Positions 1-5,564 of a DNA stretch of 13,786 nt are shown piece after piece. The stretch comes from JAVBKU01 sp031553875 (lineage in GTDB: Bacteria > Bacteroidota > Bacteroidia > Bacteroidales > Rikenellaceae), in the NCBI GenBank assembly GCA_031553875.1, contig JAVBKU010000014.1:1-13786 (forward strand), in the 5' to 3' direction. Position 1 is the stretch's first letter. Each line of letters starts with the position of its first letter. The position numbers were made by a program, and so were the translations under genes. The notes beneath the pieces were generated by a model, which made no database searches, was not told where the DNA came from, and saw only the letters and a list, made by a program, of their open reading frames with translations.

Positions 1-314
1 GCGACTCGGCATAGTCCGCAAGCGGCCTCTGCCCTCACTGCTCGAAATGTTGTCATTGCCGCAAAAGTAGGCAAAAGGTCTAGCCGCGTCTTCTGCCGGG
101 GTCTCTTCCGGGAGCTTCCCTCGTTACACGATAACTGAGGGTGATCTCCCTCACGAGACCTGTTTCCGGCAGAAGCCAGATGCGGCGGTCTTTTTGTTAT
201 TCTTAATGGCCATGGGAAGAGAATGTAAGGCGCTGCCGAAAGTGGCGAGGAATTTGATGCGAGTGAGCCTTTAAATTATGAGTACAGTTACCCCTTAAAT
301 AATGCCAATATATT
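1..314. other. Gene-free left edge and leader of nucleoside kinase
   Basis: No convincing gene is present in these 314 bases. Positions 1-52 carry no recognisable coding or RNA feature. Positions 53-187 are repeat copy 1. Positions 188-314 are an increasingly A/T-rich leader before the ATG at 315. I could not find a clean TAnnTTTG box in it, so the promoter of the downstream gene is not assigned. Confidence 0.6.
53..187 (+). repeat. Dispersed palindromic repeat, copy 1 (forward)
   Basis: First of three copies of a roughly 135-base element (others at 9784-9927 and 13649-13786). Nested inverted repeats are visible: GCCGC 83-87 with GCGGC 182-186; CTTCTGCCGG 90-99 with CCGGCAGAAG 166-175; GGTCTC 100-105 with GAGACC 155-160; GGGAG 110-114 with CTCCC 146-150; CCCTC 118-122 plus GTTA 123-126 with TAAC 132-135 plus GAGGG 137-141, closing on loop CACGA. 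A short T-run (190-194) follows, so this copy could also act as a terminator. The left arm of the side hairpin seen in copy 2 is missing here, so this copy looks 5'-truncated or eroded. The function is unknown; a REP/MITE-like mobile repeat or a structured RNA are both possible. Confidence 0.85.
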
Positions 315-1988
315 ATGTCTGAAACCGTAAAAATAGTTTGCGAAAACAATAATTCCCAGCTCTACGTCAATAAGGGTGCTTCGCTGATGGACGTGGCCGA
401 GATGCTGGCCCTGCCCAACGACTATCCCTTTCTGGCTTGTTACGTCAATAATAAGCTCAAAGAGCTGGATTACAATATATATTCGCCCGTGTCGCTGCGC
501 TTTATCGACATCACCCACTTCGAGGGGATGCGCGTGTACCAGAGGACGCTGTTCTTCACGCTCAACAAGGCCGTGCGCGACGTCTTCCCCGATAAAAAGC
601 TCTATATAAAGCACTCCGTGTCGAAGGGTTTCTACTGCGAGATAGAGGGTTTCGACTCAATAGGCAACGACGTGCTGGATAAGATACGCGCGAGGATGAC
701 CTCGCTGGTGGCACAGGATATTCCTATAGTGCGCCAAAAGTTGCTCACCGAGGAGGCCGAGGCTATATACGCCAAGCAGGGGGCGAAGGACAAGATATCC
801 CTTATCAAGACCCGGCCCCACCTTTACGTTACGGTCTATGGCCTGGCCGATATTGCAGGCTACTTCTACGGCGCGCTCGCCCCGTCGACGGCCTATATTC
901 ACCTGTTCGATATACAACCATATTATAAGGGCTTCCACCTGGCTGTGCCCAAGCGTACCGCGCCCGGGGAGCTGGAGCCTATGATCCTGCAGGAGAAGAT
1001 GTTCGACGTGTTCACCGAATACAAGGAATGGGTCAACATTCTGGAGGTGGGTAACATAGGCTCGCTCAACGCCATGATACTCGACAAAAAGAGCAGCGAA
1101 CTTATCAAGATCGCCGAGGCGTTCCACGAAAAGAAGTTCGCCAGCATAGCCGACATGATCTACGATGCCAACCGCTCGCGCGGGGCGAGGATAGCGCTTA
1201 TCTCCGGCCCTTCGTCAAGCGGCAAGACCACGTGCGCCAAGAGGCTCGGCATACAGTTGAGGATATTAGGCCTGAGCCCTGTGATGATATCTCTCGACGA
1301 CTACTTCGTGGAGCGCGAGCAGACCCCGCGCGGGGAGAACGGCGACTACGACTATGAGGCTCTCGAGGCTCTCGACCTGCCCACCTTCAACCGCGACCTC
1401 AAGGCCCTGCTCGACGGCGAAGCGGTAGATGTGCCGAGATATGACTTCATAACCGGCAAGAGGCAGTACACCGACCGGCCGCTGAAGCTCTGCGACCGCT
1501 CGATACTCGTTATCGAGGGGATACATGGGTTGAATCCCGCGCTGACCTCCGAGATCGACGACAACGCCAAATTCAGGATATACATCTCGGCCTTCACCTC
1601 CATATCCATGGACGACCTCACGCGTATACCGACCACCGACAACCGCCTCATCCGCCGTATGGTGCGCGACTACGCCATGCGCGGAAGCAGCGCCACGGAT
1701 ACCCTGAGGCGATGGGGCAGTGTGCGCCGCGGCGAGGATAAACACATATTTCCGTTCCAGGAGCAGGCCGACGTAATGTTTAATTCGTCACTATTTTACG
1801 AAATAGCCATACTTAGGAATTTTGTGGAACCGCTTTTGCATGAGGTGCCCGATAACGTACCGGAATACGGCGAGGCGTACAGGCTCCTGAAGTTCCTCGA
1901 GAACTTCACCCCCATAACCGACCCCGCAGAAATACCCCCTACATCCATCCTGAGAGAGTTTATCGGAGGGAGCAGTTTTATATATTAA
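315..1988 (+). CDS. Nucleoside kinase (uridine kinase/PRK family) with N-terminal TGS-like domain
   Basis: A 557-residue cytoplasmic P-loop kinase, the length usual for the Bacteroidales family. Residues 1-65 resemble a TGS domain. Residues 70-240 resemble the second additional domain of threonyl-tRNA synthetases. The kinase domain follows, with Walker A GPSSSGKTT at 298-306, SLDDYF at 326-331, the acidic stretch DYDYEALEALDL at 344-355, PRYDF at 374-378 and VIEGIHGLN at 399-407. These match uridine kinase/phosphoribulokinase motifs, so it probably phosphorylates a nucleoside in pyrimidine salvage; the exact substrate cannot be read from the sequence. The TGS-like part may be regulatory or bind RNA (inference). 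The ATG at 315 is preceded by an A/T-rich leader without a Shine-Dalgarno, normal for this phylum. The next gene starts 53 bases downstream on the same strand and may be co-transcribed. Confidence 0.88.
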   Translation: MSETVKIVCENNNSQLYVNKGASLMDVAEMLALPNDYPFLACYVNNKLKELDYNIYSPVSLRFIDITHFEGMRVYQRTLFFTLNKAVRDVFPDKKLYIKHSVSKGFYCEIEGFDSIGNDVLDKIRARMTSLVAQDIPIVRQKLLTEEAEAIYAKQGAKDKISLIKTRPHLYVTVYGLADIAGYFYGALAPSTAYIHLFDIQPYYKGFHLAVPKRTAPGELEPMILQEKMFDVFTEYKEWVNILEVGNIGSLNAMILDKKSSELIKIAEAFHEKKFASIADMIYDANRSRGARIALISGPSSSGKTTCAKRLGIQLRILGLSPVMISLDDYFVEREQTPRGENGDYDYEALEALDLPTFNRDLKALLDGEAVDVPRYDFITGKRQYTDRPLKLCDRSILVIEGIHGLNPALTSEIDDNAKFRIYISAFTSISMDDLTRIPTTDNRLIRRMVRDYAMRGSSATDTLRRWGSVRRGEDKHIFPFQEQADVMFNSSLFYEIAILRNFVEPLLHEVPDNVPEYGEAYRLLKFLENFTPITDPAEIPPTSILREFIGGSSFIY

Positions 1989-2041
1989 AGTTAAGTAGGG
2001 GGATAGATCATATTATATTCCGGTGAGAAAAAGATCTGCGT

Positions 2042-3079
2042 GTGAGAAATTATTGTGTTGTACCCCTACTTCTGACAGTCATGTTCCTGGCTCCTATACT
2101 GTGCCCTGCACAGGTGGATACGGGCGTCAAGGTGACCGATAAGGTCGATCAAGGTAAAGTGCTCGACAGCGTCAAAAAAGCGGAATATCCCTACATATTC
2201 CCATTGTTTGGTAAAAAACTCGCGAGGAAAGGATTCCTGTTGCCTTACCCCATAGGCGTTATGGTCAATGCCTTCCAGGGTAGCCAGGAGGTGACCATCT
2301 CCGACCTTAGTGTGGGTATCGTGGATGCGAACGGCGGTGAGGTGATCCCTACAATTTCGCTCGACGACGTCGTAGGATTCGGCGAGGTGCGGGCGTCGGT
2401 GTCCAACCTTAACGTCAGGGCCGACCTTTGGGTACTGCCTTTCCTCGACGTTTACGGCATTTTCGGTAAGGCATGGGTGAAAACGGAGGTCAATATCAAT
2501 TCTATAATGCAGCAACCGGTGGATATCAGTACCACCGCGAAATTCAACGGCTACGTCTACGGGGTGGGGGCTATGCTCACCGGCGGGATAAGGTCGTTCT
2601 TCTTCTCCTTCGACTTCAATAAGGTGTGGACGCACTTCGACCAGATGAAGAATACCAACTCGGCCGCCAATATCTCCCTGCGTACCGGTTATATTTTCCG
2701 TATGAAAAAAGCCGAACGTAATCTGGCGGTATGGATGGGTACGGGGCGCTCTTTCCTGAACAGTACAACGGTAGGTTCGGTAAACCTGTCGGACATCGCG
2801 CCCGATATGGGTGAGAACTATGAGAATACCCCCTGGTACCAGGCCATGACTCCCGCCATGCAGGCGCTGACCGACCGTGTGGTGGATAATTTCGTGGATA
2901 AGAACAAGGGCGACGTGATCAACTACTCCCTGAGCAAGCAGCCCAAGCATAACTGGTGCATGATCCTGGGCGCCCAGTTCCAGCTGGATCGCAGGTGGCA
3001 GTTCCGTACCGAGGTCAACTTCCTGGGTGGACGGAGATCGGGGTTGATTTCGGCCAATTATAGGTTCGGGATAAAGTAA
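2042..3079 (+). CDS. Predicted outer-membrane beta-barrel protein
   Basis: A 345-residue protein I cannot assign to a named family. The GTG start at 2042 is preferred: an in-frame TGA lies at 2024-2026, no ATG lies between, and the first 23 residues make a good signal peptide (a hydrophobic run ending in CPAQ, with likely cleavage after PAQ). The next in-frame Met, residue 14, would cut the signal peptide in half. The mature part is rich in alternating, aromatic-containing strands such as ADLWVLPFLDVYGIFGKAW (about 130-148) and RSFFFSFDFNKVW. It ends in strand-like segments (WQFRTEVNFL, ISANYRFGIK) typical of outer-membrane barrels. It is therefore probably exported and placed in the outer membrane; any ligand or transport role is unknown. 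It follows the nucleoside kinase by 53 bases and is closed by a terminator at 3092-3128. Confidence 0.75.
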   Translation: MRNYCVVPLLLTVMFLAPILCPAQVDTGVKVTDKVDQGKVLDSVKKAEYPYIFPLFGKKLARKGFLLPYPIGVMVNAFQGSQEVTISDLSVGIVDANGGEVIPTISLDDVVGFGEVRASVSNLNVRADLWVLPFLDVYGIFGKAWVKTEVNINSIMQQPVDISTTAKFNGYVYGVGAMLTGGIRSFFFSFDFNKVWTHFDQMKNTNSAANISLRTGYIFRMKKAERNLAVWMGTGRSFLNSTTVGSVNLSDIAPDMGENYENTPWYQAMTPAMQALTDRVVDNFVDKNKGDVINYSLSKQPKHNWCMILGAQFQLDRRWQFRTEVNFLGGRRSGLISANYRFGIK

Positions 3080-3091
3080 TATTGTCTATTT

Positions 3092-3128
3092 AAGCCCGTT
3101 TAGAAGCGTTGACTGTAGGGCTTTTTTT
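3092..3128 (+). terminator. Rho-independent terminator after beta-barrel gene
   Basis: AAGCCC at 3092-3097 pairs with GGGCTT at 3118-3123 and is followed by a run of seven T (3122-3128). The loop is long, 20 bases. It lies 12 bases after the stop of the upstream gene and just before the end of the convergent DUF4304-like gene. Confidence 0.7.
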
Positions 3129-3129
3129 G

Positions 3130-3837
3130 TCACAGTTCGATTTTTAGCTGTTGCGCTAAATCTCGAACGTAATCTTTGTGTGAAGACATGGACGGGTCAA
3201 TACCGTAATAATATTCTTTGAATAATTCTGAACCTTTGTCCTTGTCGTCAAGCCACACAATTAATGCAATGTCTAATTTAGCTCTTGGTGAAGATTTATA
3301 AGGCAAATGACCATTGTTATTAATTATTTTATCCTTTGTATCGACTCCTGAAAACCATTCAAGTCCTTTTGTTTCGAGTCCCCAAATAACTTCTTCTGTG
3401 ATTTTCTTATTATCGTCAGTAATTGTCCACCAATAGTCTTGTCCGGTTAGCAATATTCCGAGCCTTTCTCTGATCTGGCACTCAGATTCGTTATAATATT
3501 TTTTGTTCTCTGTGGGTGATTGAAGATTATAAAGACTTTCAATACAAACTCCGAGATTCACAACAAACTTTCCATATAAGTTTTCCCGTAGCCCCGTGGC
3601 AACATAATTACCTCCAATCGGATATTGTCCACTCTGAAAATTAATTACTTGAATTATTCCGTCTTCAAGTCTTCGGTTAAAAGTTTTTCCGTTTTTCTTG
3701 AAACCAAGGTGCTCCAATTTCGCATACACTTCTTTCTCAACTTCGTCCAGTTGAATTTTAAAATCAGTTTTAGCCACCGAGTCCTGAGTTGCGGCTTCTG
3801 ATTTGTCCTTACGCTTAAATAGGTCTAATAGTCCCAT
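3130..3837 (-). CDS. DUF4304-like protein, A/T-rich, probably acquired
   Basis: A 235-residue soluble protein without signal peptide or membrane segment. It opens with a short basic segment (MGLLDLFKRKDKSEA) seen on many small uncharacterised bacterial proteins. Residues of about 40-160 look like DUF4304, with the typical block KKNGKTFNRR followed by a strand with INFQSGQY. This assignment is from memory of the family pattern. The function is unknown. Base composition is clearly lower in G+C than every neighbour (under about 40% by eye against well over 50%), and codons favour A/T third positions. It sits alone on the minus strand between housekeeping genes, convergent with the gene on its left. 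Together these suggest horizontal acquisition (inference). No clear TAnnTTTG promoter was found in the 157 bases upstream. Confidence 0.75.
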   Translation of the reverse strand: MGLLDLFKRKDKSEAATQDSVAKTDFKIQLDEVEKEVYAKLEHLGFKKNGKTFNRRLEDGIIQVINFQSGQYPIGGNYVATGLRENLYGKFVVNLGVCIESLYNLQSPTENKKYYNESECQIRERLGILLTGQDYWWTITDDNKKITEEVIWGLETKGLEWFSGVDTKDKIINNNGHLPYKSSPRAKLDIALIVWLDDKDKGSELFKEYYYGIDPSMSSHKDYVRDLAQQLKIEL

Positions 3838-3994
3838 TTATATATTAGATTTGAGCGGTTTGACGGATGCTTTGGGGATGATTTGCGGCGCAATCAATGT
3901 CTTCAGAGATGGACATGATGCAGAGTATAAATATAAATGTAGACCTTGCTCGTAGAGTGGGAGCCTATTAAGAATGTAGATAATCCACAGGTCG

Positions 3995-4279
3995 TTATTT
4001 CTTTTTATTCTGCGCTTCGAGGCTGTCAGTGACGGCCACGGTGAGGTCGACGCCCGCCTGGTTGGCGATGGCGGCCACATTCCACAGCACCTCGCCCAGC
4101 TCGCGGGTGAGCGTGGAGCGGCCTGCGGCGTCGGGATGCTCGCCGTGGCGCATGGCTATGGCGCGGGCCAGTTCGCCCATCTTCTCGGTGAGGATAGCCA
4201 TGTTGGTGAGCTCTGTGTTGCGGATGCCCTGCTTGGTGGTCCAGGCGTCGAGCAGTTCCTGTAATTCGCGGATGGTCAT
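3995..4279 (-). CDS. MazG-like nucleotide pyrophosphohydrolase
   Basis: A 94-residue all-alpha protein of the single-domain MazG type, which usually hydrolyses non-canonical or excess NTPs to NMP plus pyrophosphate in the cytoplasm. The two family blocks are present: TEKMGELARAI (31-41) and ELGEVLWNVAAIANQAGVDL (60-79). Against the usual EExxE...ExxD pattern, the second Glu of the first block is Lys33 and the final Asp is Glu63. E32, E36, E60 and E63 can still supply four acidic ligands. Length is normal and the C-terminus is a basic tail. It lies downstream of dtd on the same strand. The pair occurs together in Bacteroides-type genomes (recalled, not checked), which would fit a house-cleaning role. 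The 262-base hairpin-rich gap to dtd makes tight co-transcription uncertain. Confidence 0.82.
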   Translation of the reverse strand: MTIRELQELLDAWTTKQGIRNTELTNMAILTEKMGELARAIAMRHGEHPDAAGRSTLTRELGEVLWNVAAIANQAGVDLTVAVTDSLEAQNKKK

Positions 4280-4461
4280 ATTACTTTATTTATTAGTCGT
4301 TTTTTTCGCAGTCCATAGCCAGCGGAGGTGTCTGCCGACACACGGAGAGAGTATTCGCTCCATACTTATTTAGTTGCGATAATGCAAGCCATACTTCAGC
4401 CCTCCGCCCTGGATGGCTACGGGCTGACGGCGATAAAGTCGCCGAATCTTTGAAAACCGAT

Positions 4462-4508
4462 CATCTCCGCGGCTGCGGGGGTCGGCCGGAGGCCGAGCCG
4501 TGGAGATG
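4462..4508. repeat. Long imperfect inverted repeat
   Basis: The arms CATCTCCGCGGCT (4462-4474) and AGCCGTGGAGATG (4496-4508) form 13 pairs with one G-T wobble. The interior G/C-rich segment can form TCGGCC-GGA-GGCCGA at 4482-4496, which competes for the last base of the right arm. It may be an mRNA stability or processing element of the dtd-MazG transcript, or an intergenic mobile hairpin; nothing in the sequence decides between these. Confidence 0.7.
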
Positions 4509-4509
4509 A

Positions 4510-4528
4510 GCATCGCGTATCGCGATGC
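4510..4528. repeat. Perfect short palindrome, 8-base arms
   Basis: GCATCGCG (4510-4517) and CGCGATGC (4521-4528) are exact reverse complements around the loop TAT. The hairpin begins two bases after the longer inverted repeat at 4462-4508. Confidence 0.8.
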
Positions 4529-4541
4529 CATTACCTTCCCC

Positions 4542-4994
4542 CTACTCCTTATTTTTCGAATCTATTACTATCGTTACCGGTCCGTCGTTGACGAGTGATA
4601 CCTGCATGTTGGCTCCGAATACGCCGCGAGCCACTTTCTTACCCAATATCTCCTCCATGCGGGCGATAAACTTGAGGTACATAGGCTCGGCCTCGGGGCC
4701 TCCCGCCGCCCGGATGTAGGAGGGACGGTTGCCCTTCTTTGTCGAAGCATGGAGGGTGAACTGGCTGATAACCAGCATCTCTCCATCTGTTTCCAGCAGG
4801 TCGCGGTTCATCACTCCCTCGTTGTCGTCGAAGATGCGCATGCGCGATATCTTGCCGCAGAGCCATTCGAGGTCTTCCCCGGTGTCGCCGCGCTCCACGC
4901 CAAGCAACACCATCAATCCCACACCGATAGCTCCCGCCACTTCGCCCTCGACCTTAACCGTGGCTTCGGCCACACGCTGAATGACTGCTCTCAC
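4542..4994 (-). CDS. dtd: D-aminoacyl-tRNA deacylase
   Basis: Dtd hydrolyses D-amino acids (and mischarged Gly) from tRNA in the cytoplasm, a chirality check in translation. I place the start at the GTG at 4994, giving 150 residues that begin MRAVIQRV, the standard family N-terminus and length. With this start the catalytic motif SQFTL falls at 77-81, so the threonine is residue 80, as in the E. coli enzyme. KKGNRPSY (86-93) follows, and the Gly-cis-Pro motif is in NDGPVT (136-141). A longer reading from an ATG at 5039 adds 15 residues, but it lies across the probable -7 promoter box (5022-5029), so it is very unlikely to be translated. The gene is divergent from rpsO and upstream of the MazG-like gene. 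Confidence 0.93.
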   Translation of the reverse strand: MRAVIQRVAEATVKVEGEVAGAIGVGLMVLLGVERGDTGEDLEWLCGKISRMRIFDDNEGVMNRDLLETDGEMLVISQFTLHASTKKGNRPSYIRAAGGPEAEPMYLKFIARMEEILGKKVARGVFGANMQVSLVNDGPVTIVIDSKNKE

Positions 4995-5021
4995 TCTCAG
5001 ATAATGCCTTGTTAACCTTCG

Positions 5022-5029
5022 CAAATATA
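5022..5029 (-). promoter_or_regulatory. Probable -7 box of dtd promoter
   Basis: On the minus strand this reads TATATTTG, an exact match to the Bacteroidota -7 consensus TAnnTTTG, and lies 27 bases upstream of the GTG start at 4994. No clean -33 element is visible at the expected spacing. It supports the short dtd start because the longer frame would begin inside the promoter. Confidence 0.6.
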
Positions 5030-5078
5030 TGAAATCCACGCGATAAATCCCCCGGAGGCGTAAAATAAATCGCTCATG

Positions 5079-5110
5079 TTTGTATTGTTAATGAAAAAGA
5101 TATACATTTG
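5079..5110 (+). promoter_or_regulatory. rpsO promoter (TTTG, 20-base spacer, TACATTTG)
   Basis: A -33-like TTTG at 5079-5082 and a -7 box TACATTTG at 5103-5110 are separated by 20 bases, matching the Bacteroidota sigma-factor consensus. Transcription would begin shortly downstream and give a leader of about 55-60 bases before the rpsO ATG at 5175. Confidence 0.75.
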
Positions 5111-5120
5111 CACTCGCTTT

Positions 5121-5142
5121 GGTGGCACCGTAAAGATCCACC
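5121..5142 (+). promoter_or_regulatory. Hairpin in rpsO leader, possible S15 autoregulatory site
   Basis: GGTGG at 5121-5125 pairs with CCACC at 5138-5142 within the short rpsO leader. The direct repeat CACCGTaAAG/CACCGTgAAAG overlaps it, so alternative pairings are possible. S15 is known in other bacteria to bind structures in its own leader and repress translation. That this hairpin does so is inference only. Confidence 0.35.
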
Positions 5143-5174
5143 GTGAAAGTATTAATCAATTAATTTGAAGAAAA

Positions 5175-5447
5175 ATGGCTTATTTAAATGCTGAAAAAAA
5201 GCAGGAGCTTTTTAAGACTTACGGAAAGTCCAACACCGATACAGGCTCGTCTGAGAGCCAGATCGCGCTGTTCTCATACCGTATCAGTCACCTCACAGAA
5301 CACCTCAAGAAAAACAAGCACGACTACGGCACACAGCGCTCACTTCTGCGCCTGGTAGGTAAGCGCCGTCAGTTGCTCGAATATCTTAAGAAGACTGACA
5401 TCGAACGCTACAGGGCTGTGCTCAAGGCACTTGACCTGAGGAAATAG
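5175..5447 (+). CDS. rpsO: 30S ribosomal protein S15
   Basis: A 90-residue protein, one longer than the common 89. It binds the central domain of 16S rRNA early in 30S assembly. The S15 signature runs through residues 40-70 and includes LTEHLKKNKHDYGTQRSLL and GKRRQLLEYL. The N-terminal TGSSESQIALF block is also standard. The ATG at 5175 has an A-rich upstream stretch (GAAGAAAA) instead of a strong Shine-Dalgarno. It is transcribed from its own promoter at 5079-5110 and followed by a terminator at 5469-5499, then pnp, the same rpsO-pnp order found in many bacteria. Confidence 0.97.
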   Translation: MAYLNAEKKQELFKTYGKSNTDTGSSESQIALFSYRISHLTEHLKKNKHDYGTQRSLLRLVGKRRQLLEYLKKTDIERYRAVLKALDLRK

Positions 5448-5468
5448 CATAAGCTTAAAAAGCAGGGT

Positions 5469-5499
5469 AAAGGCAATTTGTTCAAAAATTGCCTTTATT
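5469..5499 (+). terminator. Strong terminator/attenuator between rpsO and pnp
   Basis: AAAGGCAATTT (5469-5479) and AAATTGCCTTT (5486-5496) are perfect 11-base arms around loop GTTCAA, followed by T-rich sequence (ATTTACTTTT). It begins 21 bases after the rpsO stop. Partial read-through would supply pnp, since I see no perfect promoter box between this hairpin and the pnp start. Confidence 0.88.
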
Positions 5500-5564
5500 T
5501 ACTTTTAAAGGGATGTGTTAAAACAGAGAGACACGAAAGAAAAAATCACAATAGACGAAAAATT

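Larger units (their letters stand above)
4280..4541. other. Hairpin-rich spacer between dtd and the MazG-like gene
   Basis: This is a 262-base gap with no gene. It contains at least four inverted repeats: GTGTC/GACAC at 4328-4341; CGGCGA/TCGCCG at 4428-4444; a 13-pair stem with one G-T wobble, arms 4462-4474 and 4496-4508, with an alternative inner hairpin TCGGCC/GGCCGA at 4482-4496; and the perfect GCATCGCG/CGCGATGC at 4510-4528 with loop TAT. None is followed by a clear T-run on either strand. Confidence 0.75.

Noticed and set aside
1..52. Possible end of a gene or a tRNA at the left edge
   Set aside because: No frame shows a recognisable protein end, and no tRNA arms or T-loop motif can be found.
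53..187. Reading the repeat as a CRISPR array or as a small protein gene
   Set aside because: The copies are single and kilobases apart, not a spaced array. The open frames through them are short and stop inside the palindrome, so any protein call there would be spurious.
1266..1745. 159-codon minus-strand frame inside the nucleoside kinase gene
   Set aside because: It is antisense to the P-loop kinase domain with low-complexity shadow composition.
3838..4080. Minus-strand 80-codon frame between the DUF4304-like and MazG-like genes
   Set aside because: Half of it overlaps the well-supported MazG-like gene in another frame, its N-terminal part has shadow-frame composition, and it abuts the next gene with no start signal.
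5478..5564. 29-residue N-terminal extension of PNPase from a TTG
   Set aside because: It starts inside the rpsO terminator hairpin, and the ATG at 5565 gives the normal PNPase N-terminus.
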